DNA from: Rhabditoides inermis
Taxonomy: Eukaryota; Nematoda; Chromadorea; Rhabditida; Rhabditidae
DNA length: 64,000 bases
Direction of reading: 5' to 3'
Assembly: GCA_963966185.1 (NCBI GenBank)
Contig: CAWZYM010000253.1
Location: 372,001-436,000, forward strand
Shown: positions 48,201 to 60,700 of the stretch, piece after piece
Position numbering within the stretch: position 1 is the first letter of the stretch
How the letters are laid out: each line of letters begins with the position of its first letter
Program-made: the position numbers and the translations under genes
Notes under the pieces: model-generated
What the model saw: the letters and a program-made list of their open reading frames with translations, nothing else
Told to the model about the DNA's origin: nothing
The model's database searches: none

Positions 48201-51087
48201 GTATCAGAAATCAGAACGATCTAGAACGTTTTCATGAAGGTGCACAACATAAGCCTCGCCGCCTCCACCCACGTGTGCCATCCGAGCGCCCTGGATCCGG
48301 CGCGGACGGCGTAGAAGTCGAGACACTGCCAGACGGAGGCGGCCCGAAGGAAAGCAGTCGTCGACAGGATAGACTCCACTGTGCTGCAACATCACCTTTG
48401 TCAGATTCCGCCAGTAGCCTAGTCGGTAGACGTTGTTCATTGACATCCACTAATCTACATGAGGGATTTCGCAAAAATTTACGGCATAACTTGGAGAATT
48501 CTAACAGCTGCGAAACACAACAAACTAATTGACCTCTGAGAACTTTCAGCCACAAGCACGTGGTACGAGAAGAATATCAGTGACGCACCTCTTCCTGGGA
48601 GGGGACGTGTGGTGGTCGAGTGGATGGGGCACGTGGCCTGTCAGCACCCGCACACACCGTTCTACCCCCGCTGCGCTCATCGAGTGATTGTAGCCGCCCT
48701 GCAACCATATCCATACCATACCTCCCCCGCTTAACCAACCCGACTACAAAACACGAGAAAAGATTCACAGAAATGTGATAGAGGTCGTATAAAAGTTTGA
48801 ATCATCATCGTATTGTTATTTGATCCCTTACCTCCAGCACACACAGCATCTTTCCTCCGGCGAGTGATTTGAGGTGGTGTATGATGTGCGAGTAGCCATC
48901 GGGAGACACAGCCATACCACCCACAGGGTCTCCCGACAGACAGTCAAAGCCGGCAGAGACTAAAACAATTTACAAATTGTTTTGCGCGCAGTCCTGTGCC
49001 GGACGTTTCAAGAACTACGGTAGGTCAGGCAGTCAGTGTCGTTTTATTTATATATAAAGTTGTAGCGACAGATGAGATTATCACAAGTAACGACACTGCG
49101 ATGGCAACCACGATACGAGAAAAAACACGACCGACCTATGATCATCTGCGGGTCGTACTCCTTGGAAATGGGCAGAAGGAGGGAACAGACGGCAAGCAGA
49201 TAGTCCGCGTCTCCGCACCCAGTCTAAACAAGTCATTGTCAGAACCATAACAAATCCTTTGCTCTTCGGGTCTTTGTCTCAATGAATGGAAATAAATAAG
49301 TAAAGCATTTCACATCTTGTATTTGTATAGACAATCAGGAAAACGTAAAAACCCACTGGTGGAGCATCCAAATACATAATGCATGTCGACAAAGTCCGAA
49401 AACTCACCTCATTGAGAGGGACGTTGACCGTGTACCCCCTGCCGGGCCCGTCTCCAATGTGGTCTCCTCCACTCTCAGCCAGGTGCGGCCAGAACCCGCC
49501 ACACTCGTGGCGGTGCAGAGAGAAGTACAACACACTGCAACCAACACACATCACTTTGTTGACATTTTGAATTCGAAACGACCATAATGATCACTAGAAT
49601 CGTGTATGACTGAATTATTGTACACTTATTCTATTCCTATCTATACCATTTTAGACAAATCACAATTGTGCTATTGAAGAATAAGTTCCTGCCGACCGCG
49701 ACTACTCCTTCGCTCGCTCATTATGTTGCCAACACTCACGTTCTCAGAGACATTCACATTCACACGACTGTTGAATATTATAGCTACGGTCAAATGGTAC
49801 ATATACGAAACAAGTGAAGTGAAACGCGAGAAGAAATCAGAAAGAATGAGCGACTGCGACACACTGACCGCTTGTCCTCGTAGAATATCCTCTGCGTGCC
49901 CTGTCCGTGGTGCACGTCCAAGTCAAATAGCAGAATCCTGCAACCATACAAACTGTATGCGATCGAGCCGATGAAATGCTAGAAAGCTAGAGCCTAGAGC
50001 TAGAGTCTAGGGTGCGTACCTGTCGGCTCCCGCGAGGAGCGCGGCCTCGGCAGCTTGTGCGGCGTTGTTGAAGAGGCAGAAGCCGCACGCAGACGCCCTG
50101 TCCGCGTGGTGGCCGGGAGGGCGGACGACCGCGAACGCATTAGGGGCCTGCAGGGGTATTTTTAAAAAGAGGAGAGAGAGAGGGGAGTGAAGGTAGAGAA
50201 GGAAGAGAGGGGAAGAGAGGGGAAGAGAAGGGAAGAGAGGGGGAGAGAGGGGAAGAGAGGGGAAGAGAGGGGAAGAGAGAGGGACAGAAGGGAGAGGGGA
50301 GAGAGAATAGGAATATAGAAAGAAAGAAGGAGGAAGGAAGGGCGGGGGGCAGGGAGAAAGAGAAAGGAGGGGGGGGGGGAGATAGAGAGATAGAGAGAGA
50401 GAATACCTTTCCCTCGACGACCTGCTCGGCCAAGTGTCGCACGCACGCCACTGCTTCGCACGCCACGGAATACGAATCCTGTAAAGATAGTGCAACTGAA
50501 GTTCAACCTCGTTTCAACGAGAAGTCACCAAAAACATTAGTATTACAGGGGCGATAACACAATGAATCGATACACACTTTTGTTAGGAAGACGCTGTCGT
50601 AGTGGCTGGCCAGCTCGTCGAGAGTCTTATCCTCCGCTCCCTCACTTTCCTCCAGGGCCGAGACATGAGAAAAGGAGTGGGACTGAAGAAGGTCTCCGGT
50701 GTCGATAAAGGGAAACGACTGCAATATGTGGTCTGGATGATTATTTTGACCCTGACTACAAAATCATGTACATATAGCACAATTTCGTGAAACTCGAAAT
50801 ACGTATCAGAATGGTGACAACATCAAAGTCAGAGAAGGCATTGTTCATCGATAGTGTCATTCACCTCGACCACATCGCACTCGTGTATCAGTCCGGAGAG
50901 GCGCAGTCTGTCTCGCACCGCGTCCACCCGCAGAGAAGACTCCGGATGCCCCGGCACAGCGCGATTCCTGTGCAGGCTCTGCAAGGCTTGTATTCTATAG
51001 TGCGCTATGCGCTCTGTGCTGCTCGCGCACCTGGTTGGTGTTGAACCCGAGTAACGTGCGCGGTCGGGCGGCCGGATTTGGCTCCAT
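39049..51087 (-). CDS. hda-6: HDAC6-type deacetylase: two catalytic domains plus ZnF-UBP
   Basis: About 29 exons run from [15 protein letters not shown] (start 51087) to the TAA at 39049-39051. First catalytic domain (51.0-48.6 kb): [51 protein letters not shown] and GGYN. Linker: [20 protein letters not shown] then [20 protein letters not shown]. Second domain (47.8-41.1 kb): [61 protein letters not shown] and GGYN. Zinc, charge-relay and tyrosine residues are intact in both. A basic/acidic linker (40.7-40.95 kb) precedes the ubiquitin-binding zinc finger ([44 protein letters not shown] and [13 protein letters not shown]). HDAC6 deacetylates tubulin and other cytoplasmic substrates and brings ubiquitinated cargo to aggresomes. 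One join near 40.3-40.7 kb is out of phase in my model, so an exon may be missed there. Two other genes lie in its introns. Confidence 0.9.
39160..39366. repeat. (GA)n microsatellite in an intron
   Basis: Interrupted GAGAGA tract between the last two exons of the HDAC6-type gene. Confidence 0.95.
43503..44863 (+). CDS. TLC-domain membrane protein (TLCD1/TLCD2, FLD-1-like)
   Basis: Eight exons join in frame: 43503-43564, 43607-43714, 43755-43912, 44032-44197, 44255-44350, 44403-44503, 44602-44701 and 44815-44863, about 280 residues. The TLC (TRAM-LAG1-CLN8) domain shows [76 protein letters not shown], and late helices [14 protein letters not shown] and [20 protein letters not shown]. The HH pair after ELLF and the N-x-x-L-H-S motif are typical. 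TLCD1/2 and worm FLD-1 limit long-chain polyunsaturated phospholipids in membranes; the same role here is inferred. The C-terminus is lysine-rich (ETNGKKSQ). A polyadenylation-like AATAAA follows near 44910. The gene lies on the opposite strand inside the intron of the HDAC6-type gene between 42380 and 45054. Confidence 0.88.
45536..46860 (-). CDS. Serpentine chemoreceptor, Sra/Srab-like, inside an HDAC6 intron
   Basis: The first exon (46860-46634) encodes [20 protein letters not shown] then [40 protein letters not shown] and [13 protein letters not shown], ending at GTGAGA. Later exons give [20 protein letters not shown] then [20 protein letters not shown], a short [20 protein letters not shown] exon, [20 protein letters not shown], and a last exon [20 protein letters not shown] with stop at 45536-45538. 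The N-terminal cysteine, the hydrophobic pattern and the multi-exon layout fit the Sra superfamily of nematode GPCRs; the subfamily is uncertain. One exon around helix 3 was not resolved. It shares its strand with the host gene and lies between host exons at 47698 and 45411. Confidence 0.65.
47100..47520. repeat. ATTCG/CGAAT-rich palindromic repeat region
   Basis: Dozens of overlapping words of the type CGATTAATCG, CGAATAATTTTTATTCGTTA and complements occupy about 400 bp. The region lies in the same HDAC6 intron, upstream of the chemoreceptor gene, possibly within its promoter. Confidence 0.8.
50161..50402. repeat. Purine-rich (GGGAAGAGA)n tract in an intron
   Basis: A roughly nine-base GGGGAAGAG period gives way to GGAGG and GATAGA repeats. 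It lies in an intron of the first deacetylase domain. Confidence 0.9.
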
Positions 51088-51504
51088 CAAGCTGTGCATA
51101 AGGTACAATTCGGGAGACGCGGAGGATCGATGTGGCGAGTGCGAAGCGCGTAAATAACAACACAAACAAGATGAATGGCGGACGCGACGGGGTGCGAGAG
51201 TGCGGCAGACAGCGCGGCGAGACGGCGGAAAACGAGTTTGACATTGATCATAGCGATCAGTGCATTGTACAATGTAGTAACACCAAAATACTTGATACGC
51301 TACTACATAATAATGAAAAAAATATGCGAAAAATGACCGAATGACAGGAAAAGTTGGTGTAGTGTTTTGTGGTGAACTATTTGTAAAATCAACTATTTTG
51401 CGTAGATTCGCACTACTCTTTCGCTCCGCGATTTTGTTTATTTATTTCGTTCATTCATTGTTATATTTATGATTTCGCATTTGATTATACTGTTGTTTGT
51501 AGTT

Positions 51505-54500
51505 ATGCGGGTGACGCCTCGCTGGTTTGTGTGGCTAGCGGCCATCTGCTCCCTTCTGCTGTTTGCTAAAGTATTCTTCTCCGGACCGCTCTCTACCAGC
51601 GATTCCATAAGGCGAGGTGAGTCACAGCTTTTTCATTAGATTGTTCATAAATATAGTTGGTTTGAAACGTTGAATGGATTCTGTTCAGCCGAGCTGTACA
51701 CGCGCGCCCGCGGTAGCGGCGGCTCTGCGAATAATGCCGATAGCGTGCAGATGGACGGTAGTGAAGGTATGTAAGGCGAGCCACATATCTGTAACTGTCG
51801 CCAGAATCTCGCGCGTGCGTGTATGATCCGGAGTGTGAGTCGCCGGCTCTCACACTTCGCGCCTCTCCCGAGAGCGCCCGCCGACCGCCATTCCTCTGTC
51901 TCAACGACATCAGGTGAGTCGCGCTCATCTGTGTCCACATCTCGTCGTTCAGTATTTTCACGGACAAGGACCTGACCAAGGGACTCAACGTGGCGCTGTA
52001 CAATGGTGAGTGCTGTGAGTGACCGCGTCGTGTCGACGTCTGTGCTTCAGAAGGGTCTGGTGTCGTGGAGCAGCGTCTCACCTTCGACGTGTCCACTACC
52101 GATGAGAAGCTCATTGCGTGGCTCAAGTGAGTGCAGATTTTGTTTTCTGGTTCGGTTCGCAACTTGCGCTTGCACATCAAATTATAGTCTCATGTGATTT
52201 TTTCTCTCTTTCTCAGAAACTAAAAAGTCTACAACTGGTGTGTTTTGTCCTCCAACTGTACTCAAAGTTCTACGTTTCACTTCCGCATTTCGCATCGCGA
52301 TTGTTATGCGTGTTCAATGCGCCGACATCGAACGTTGTCTTACAAGACCATCAGCCTGCAGCTTGCGATGTCTCCCCTCCCATGCTCTTCTCCCTTACAG
52401 GTCTATCTCGACGCACCACGTGTTGTTCGCCGTCTCATTTGGAGACATGGCCGAGCACATCTCTGCCGACTCCCGATCCGCACTCGCCCTCTTCGGAGCC
52501 AGCAAGATCAAGGTGGGTAGCTTACACTTTGGAGGTTCATCCATATCCGCTAGTGCCTGTCAGTAACATACATCTTTCGCATTGGGAAAAGCGATTATGA
52601 TTCCATAATTCGATCGGGCGCCGCGCTTCGTGATTTTATGGTCGTAAGGCAGTGTTTACGAGCCGAAATAGCGATTGATTGGCGGAAGCGGAACGCGTAA
52701 CTAGAAACTAGAATGGTGATATGTTATGAGTTGAGTTGTGTGCAAAAGAGGAAAGTTTAGGATCATAGGATCTATTAGAATCATACAATCTGAAAACTAG
52801 GAAGTACCAGTACCGTAACCCTTTCACTTGATTCAGGAATGGCGCGGCGGGAGTGCGTACCTGCTCGTCGGGCAGTGGGGCTTGGCCGAAGGAGGCGCTG
52901 AAGAGAGGGTGAGCATCGTTTATGAGTCATCGTCAATAGTTTGGTTTCTATTATGAATCTTGAGCAAATTATCGTCTGTCATAAGTCACAGGGCTTGACA
53001 CTTTATCGAAACACGACGAGTGTTGTTTTCGATCGGTTAAAAAAAAAGAATCACCTTGTCCTACTGAAGTAATCACGAGCCCTGTTGATCTGTCGTGATT
53101 GGCTTGAATGGTGTCTTGTCTGTTGTCAGATCTCGCCCCTCTCTCCCTCTCCCTCATCCCTGCCCGTCTTCTCGCAGTGCCAGCTCTTCCCCCTCGGAAA
53201 GCTCACCAATGTCAGCCACATTGCCGACGAGCTGCACAGGGACCTCAATCGGTCAGTGTTTCATTGCCATGTTACGAATGTGATATGAAAGACATCCTCA
53301 CATATTGGACGAATAACTTTCAACCTAGCTGTTATATCTTGCTAACTGTGTGTCCGGATGTGGATCAGTTGTTTGTGTTGCAGTGTGGACGAGTCGAAGT
53401 TGGCGGAGCTGGTTCCGAGCGCGGGTGGAGGTCGGTCGAGTGTGCTGCTGGGGGTGGAGTGGGCACACTGCGGCATGGACAAGCACTGCGACGGGGGTGC
53501 GTGCGGGGGAGGGGCACGGTTGAAGCGTGTGCTCTATCGATTGTTCAGACATGATCCCCATGCACCTCTACTCTGGCGCCAACAAGGACGACACTCCCAA
53601 GATGTGCGTCGATGGAAGGTGCGTCATTGCGCTTTGAAATAGTATGTTAGTTATCTTCAGTAGAGTTTTGCTAAGCGGGAAACATTCATGTTTTCGAGAT
53701 TTTAGTTGACTATTGTCTTATTTTTTGGGGGTGATTGAGATTAGCGAAACCTATTTGAAGTGATACATGCCAACGACTGTATTGTATTGCTTAGAAGTGT
53801 CTGATGTCTCATGAAACCTGTTTGGCTACAAACATGTCTCCAGAGCCGCATGATCCATCATATGTATGCATGGATGATGATTGTGTTGTTGTGAGGTTCG
53901 TGTTCGACCGCGGTCTGAACGACGCTGGCCGGGGGCTGAACGTGGCTGTGATGGACCCGAAGAGCCGCGCCATCACAAGAGCAGCCCACTTCGACACGTA
54001 TGAGAACGGTGCGTGTGTTATGTATTATGTAGTTCCAACTTATGTATTATGTATTTCCCGAGAATCTTGTTTTGGGAGAATGAGCAAATCATAACATCAC
54101 TCTACTAAACGACTTGGTGTGATTTTCCGTGTGAATCATGATTCATGAAGCTCTTTTATTGAATCGATTGGTTAATGTTCTGTAGTTTTACCAGTGAGGA
54201 GCGCATAGTTACTGGAATGTTTTTGCATTTTGTTGCAGACTCGACTGCTCTGGAATCGTTCCTGGACACTCTGTCTGATGGAGAACTGTTCATCGCCGTG
54301 TCATTCGACGAGGTCTCTCTCTCTCTCTCTCTCTTCCTCCCTCTCTTTCCCTCCCTCCCTCCCTCTCTCTCTCTCTCCCTCCCTCTCTCCCTCTCTTTCC
54401 CTCCCTCTCTCTCTCTCTCTCTCCCCTCATTTTTTGCTCTTGTTATGAGCATTTCTTATTCATATCATTTCCCCTCACACTTTGTCCTCGCTCTTTTCTT

Positions 54501-54671
54501 TCCCTTCTCATCATGTCCTTTGAGGCGAGCACTCAGCTGAGCGAGATGGCCCGCCACATCCTCTACGAACTCGGCAGCAGCATGGCCGAGAGGATCAAGT
54601 TCAGAAGTAGCTGGTACATGGTCGGACAGAAGGTGGGGAGTGGAAGGAGAGAGGGGGATGAGGAGAGAGGG

Positions 54672-54721
<50 letters not shown>

Positions 54722-57700
54722 GGGAGGGAGGAAGGTGTGGTTGCAGGGCATTGCCGGCTTCACTCCGTTCGAGGACCTGAACTTCGCCACTGGGAACAAC
54801 TGGGCGCGGGCGATCAAGCAGTGGATCTGCGTGCCCACCCACCTGGGAGGCGACAGTCGAGGGGAGAAGGGGAAGGGGTGAGTGGGGGATGGTCATATGG
54901 ACATATGGGATATGGTCTGTATTAGGTCGAGTGGAATTTTTTTACAATTCATTTGGGTTTTTGTGTGGAAGTCACGGACGCAACTCTTTCCGTTGAATAC
55001 TATTTGTCAAGCGCCGTACTTCAGCACGCACGGCTCTCGCGACTCGCACACTGCGGTGAGCGACGAGGGAGTGAACGTGGCCAGACGACACTACTGCACC
55101 AAGTACGACGGACACAACGAGTTCTGCGAGGGTGGGTGCAAATGAGGCAGGGTCTGGTTGTGGTAGTGAGGTAGTGATAATGGGAAAGGGAGTGAAGCGG
55201 AAGGAGAGGGGTGAGAGAGAGAAGGTGATTGCAGAGTCTCATCTGGACGACGCGATCGTGCCCCGCCCTTTGTCCGACCCCTCCCTCGCCGCGTCCCCCA
55301 TCTACAATGTGCCCATTGTGGTGGTGGCCGGACTGCAGCCAGATGGACTCAGGTCGGTGTACGATATGATAGCCTTCTGTTCGAGAGGCTCGTGGCTCGC
55401 GTTCGAACTCTGGGCATTTGTTCACGGTACTATACCACTCGGCGCGTTCATTGATGAATAGAGAGATGATTAGACTTTTGCATATGTCAATGTCACCAAG
55501 CTCTTTTTGAAAGTAGTTAGATATTTGTGCAGAGATGCCTATCATGATGTGTGGTATTTGCAGGCAGACGCTGGAGTCGCTGATCGCACAGGAAGGCATC
55601 AACACACAACTCGTGCTGGTCGCCTACAACACCGAGTACAAGCAGGTGAGGGGGAGAGGGTCGAGGGCAGGTGGGAGTGAGTGTAGCTCGTGCTCATTGC
55701 AATCCATGTTAGTTAGCCAGTTAGCCTTGGTGCTCCTTGTGTGGTGCTTTCGATGGCGCTTGAATTGACAATTGGAATCATCATTGCGCTAGTCGTCTTG
55801 ATATGAGATAAGATGCACCACACTTCTTGTTTTATGATTCATACATTGTCTGTTTGCAGGCTGCCGATCTCTCATCCCTTTTCCACGTCAAGGCGCTGCC
55901 ACTCAATGCGACCGCCACACACAACGAGCAGGCAAGCGCAAGATTGAAGTTGTTTTATTCGATCTTCACCTTGCTGCTGCAATAACTCGTGAAAACACAG
56001 CGAACGATGAGGATTATAGCGAGGAGCACGGTGAACATGGCAGTAAGAATGGCTGCGATGACATCAAGCATGTAGAACTGGAGGAATGAGAGATGTCTTG
56101 CATGGGGGTCTAGCTGTGTTAGGGGACCGTGGGCTGCGGCGAACTCGACGTGTCTCACGAGTCTCTCTGCCGGGGAGAAGGGCTGCTCGCGCAGCATGGC
56201 TTCCGTTCGACGAGCAGACTCCACGTAGCTGCAATCGATGGTTTGTGGGTTACAGGTTACAGGTCAGAGCTACGCACATAAAAACGATGTTTGTGGGAAG
56301 AGAAGAATCAACACAGATCCCTTATGAACATTTCAATATATTGGAAGCGTTGGACTTGCGAAACCTACTTTTCATTCTCAAGCACAGTGACGATAGCATG
56401 TGCGATCTTGTCTGCATTTGCGAGATCCGTCTTCCGCAGCACCACCCCACTTCCAAGACGCTCCATCATCTTGGCGTTGCGCATCTGAATCCGTATCCAG
56501 AACATACTCTTCTCGATGTCAGTCGTGATCTCGTGATCTTATATATTTCGGAGATCATATACGTCTAGTACTGATTTATAACTGTCGAAACGCGACAGGC
56601 GATGCTACCTGATCGGCGAACACTGGAATGGCGACGACAGGAACTCCGTTGACCATGACCTCGTTGGTGCTGCCCATTCCCCCGTGGGTGACGAAGAGCG
56701 AGAGACGAGCGTCCGCTGAACACACATTCGTGTATTGCCTGTGACCATCGCTCTTCTCCCCTACCGAGTATCTCCTGCTGTGGCAGCCACGCGCTGGTCA
56801 CCACGTTGTCGATGCCCTTGGCCACCTCGTCCTCCGGCTTCTCGTACTTCCAAATGAACGTCACGTTCGGGAAGCGGCCGAACACCTAAACGAGAACTTG
56901 TATAAATGAAAGTTGGTTTTCAGTTCAGACGTTGCGCAGCGCCTCCTTGTAGTTCTCTGGCATTGCGTGTGAGAGACACACGGATCCGAACGAGACGAGG
57001 ATAGTGTGCGGTCGTAGAGAGAAGATAGCGTCCCACTCGGCAGGCAGCGCCTTGGTGCTCTTGGCCTGCACCGAGATGCCTCCCACATCAACCACTTTGT
57101 GGAGAGTGGGACGCGGGAAGTCGGTAATGGGATCCGAGTTGACAAAGACATACGAGGCACGCGCGATCAGCTCCTGTCAACATGTGCACAGAGGGTGTGT
57201 AGATACGCCTACCATTGTGTGAGGGATGTCGAGTCTTAGTCGCTTGTTGAGCGCGTCCTGGCCGTGTGCCGATGTAACGTCCATCCGCACCTCGACCAGG
57301 TGGTTGAGCAGGTTCGATGCGCGCTCCCAGAACGACATGCGGTCGGAAAACGGCGAGAGAAGACCTAATTCACGTGTATATGTTTTCGTGAGATAAGTTG
57401 CGTACCGGGCACGTAGCTGGTGGATGCGCCGAGTCCGATGGTGTGCGCGGTGCCATCCATGAGTGGCATGGCCAGAGACAGCGCGTACTTGTTGATGCTC
57501 AGCAGATGGAACATGGCTGTGGAGGGATGGATCGATCACATCTACCACACTCACTGTATGCACACGGATCGAGTGGCTCGGCGAGCGCAAAGTCGAATTG
57601 TGTCGCGCGGAGTGTTTCCATCACACCCGACTGGGCGAGGGTGAACTCGCACTGATCGAGCATCACCGCTTGCATCTCTTGCACCATCTGCATTGAAGCC

Positions 57701-60700
57701 ATGCGTAGGTTAGGCATAGACTGTGTGAGCTCACCTGATACATCTCGAATGGATTGTTGTTGTCTCCGAGCCAGATGGAGTCGAGTGACTCGTTGCTCTT
57801 GAACATCTGGCTGTGCAAGGTTCGCTCGCTGGCCGGCACGTAGATGATTTTGGATAGCGTGGTGCCTTCGGTCTTTAGACCTGCGTCCATCACAGGCATC
57901 ACTGTTGTCTGCAAACGTTGTATTGCCTTTTTCGCGGAAAATGAATACTTGTTGGGGAAGAGGGTTCTATTCGAGTGTGGATTATGATTGAGCTATGTCG
58001 ATGTAGTATTTACTCGAATATGAAAATAGATATCTCACCACATTGTGTCCGGCCCGGGCGAGCGTGTCTGCCATGGCTCCGATAGTTCGTACGGGACTGA
58101 CAGCCATCTTGGGCAGGTAGACGAGAATGTTTAAGCAGTGCACATTCCTGTACAGCAATACCAATAGGAGTAAATTTGCCAACACCTTCATGTCGCTTGT
58201 TGGGCAATAGACTCTCGCGCTGTCTCATATACGAAAAATGTCGGTCTTATCTGCGCGTTTTCCTGATTAGCGTAGCTACGAAGACTACAGATTGACGTGT
58301 GTATATTACAGGTGCTGCTGGCTCTTCGAGCCGCATTTCATCTGTTTCCGCGAGCCAGTGAGATCATTGTTATAGAAGAAGAGGTAAGTGTTTGTTATCT
58401 TTTATTATACATTCGAGAATCAGCTTGGCTATTCCATTCCACTTCTTTTCGTCACGGCGGCCGGTTGGGTGCATTTCTCGCACCGCCGGTCGTCGCCGCC
58501 GTTTGTTCTGGAATCCTCCGTGAGAAACGCTGGGCCCGCGCGGAGTAGCCCAATATGGAAGTCAGCAACGCTAGCTCGAGGATTGGATCACTATTGGCAC
58601 TCAGTGGAGTGGATATCGTTCCTTGCGGTCAGTTTGTTACTGGAGTTGCCGCGCTTTTGGATTATCGATGGATATCGATCGATTATCAACATCTACGTCA
58701 ATATTGGTTCAATGGTATGGTCCCCAAGACGACGCCCCCCTATGGATGGGAATGCAAGAGCCCGATTAGTGAACCTGCACCTTCCATTCGGCGCAAAAAT
58801 CTATAATACCATCTTAGGTTCTTATGAGTGATTTTTTGTACGTGTCATAATCATATTTGCGATTCCGAATAAACATTTGATTTGATTTGATTGATTTGAA
58901 TTATACATTCAGAGAATGATACGTGTGTTGTACACACTTCACGTGATTGTTGTATGTTAGTTAATAGGTGTTATGGCGAAACCGACGTTCCGGCAACTCA
59001 GATTCTTGAGTGTGGTCGGCATAATAATAGCAAACATTCTCGTCGAAGATCCTGGAAGTACGGTTCTGACCAAGTTCTGATTTCCATATATGTGTATGTA
59101 CATATACTCTTTTATCTCAATACTCCAATTTGTCATGATTTCGCAATGAGCAATGACTACTAATTAGTGTTGGAATATCCAGAGAAACGTTTCATATTTT
59201 GAAAACGTACGAAATGACGTTTAATTTTTTCTCACTACTAGTAGTCGCTATATCCGATATTTTAATTCTTATAAAAAGAAATTACAGAGAGTATCAAAAT
59301 CAACAACGCGGCATTGATGCAGGCTCGATTTTGAATATAAAAAAAACTATCTTTCATAATGATCTCTGATTCCCACAGTGAGGTCTTAACAATCTGATTG
59401 TGAGATACACTTTTGAAAATTAATGTAAAAAAGTGTGGTCAAAAGTTGTTCTCAAAAGTACTTTGATAATGATGATAGAGAATATGATGATAGCAGGGTA
59501 TAGCAGCAAAGTGACTTCGTCGTGAATAATATGCAATATAATTATGGTTGACGGGTTTAGATCTATGTTAGAATTATTTTTGGCATATATTTTTTAATCA
59601 TACTCACTTAGAACATCATTACTTATATAGGTGCGGCTAATCATTAACCCTATCATTATTGCTGGGCAAACACTTTGTAGCAACAATATGTAGCTGACTT
59701 TGTTGTTGAGTGACTTGAGAGCATTGCTAACTGAATATTATATAATACAACATTTAGTTGGTGTGGCATTCTGTTCGTGAATTGCTGAAGTTCATATCTG
59801 GAATGCAAAATTGTCAAATAATTAGTTATAATTGTCGTTATTATCAAAAAGAAGTGATATAAAGAAAACATCTAAACGCATAAATGTAGCATAGTTTTTC
59901 ATGGCATCGGTTTACTATTACCATTTTGAAAAGTGGCTGTTCATCCGATTTGCTTGATGTACAAAAATCGTTAGGAGTAATTTCATCATTCATGTTTATT
60001 GATAGTTCACGAATCAGCTAATACATACAGTAAATGACAATGAAAAATTCACACTTACCAGAGGTAAACATGTGAGAAAGTATATCAGCAATATGTGTGA
60101 ATTATTTATTTTGTAGGAATACTTCATTAACACATAACGACCAAATGCAGTAGACTATTAACATTTAACAACTTTTAGTGTTTAACGACTTTTTTAGTTC
60201 ATAATAACACTCACAAATAGCAAGGGAAACCACTGATGAATTGTGACATTGTATAATGATCTGGTTAATGAACACGTATCGAATGTCATTACAATGTTTT
60301 GTACATATCCGGCGTACAGCAATATGGCACTGATAACAAAGCTGACAACGTTAGAGAAAAGTCCCACATAAATTATCAAAACCAAGTTATTCTAAATTTC
60401 AATTCATTTTAAGATAATGCATACAGTTTTACCGAAAATCGTCTTAATAAATCTCGTCGTCGCAGCATAAGTGCAGTGAATATAGCGAGTGGAATCACAC
60501 CCGTTGACCATCCACATACATTAACAACACTCTTAGTATGTTTGTAAAAATCAGTGAATTCCGTAGCCATTCTGAGCGTGGACTTTGTCTTTCATAAAAC
60601 TAATAAGGTTTTGTCCATGAATAAGGCGGGGTAAGAAAATATCACCGGGCAAAGAAACACCTTTATTTATTTTTCATCTGTCGTCTTTCTTTCTTGAAAA

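Noticed and set aside
53085..53642. Alternative frames through the ILEI/GT13 gene
   Set aside because: They read introns. The accepted exons have canonical splice sites and conserved domain sequence.
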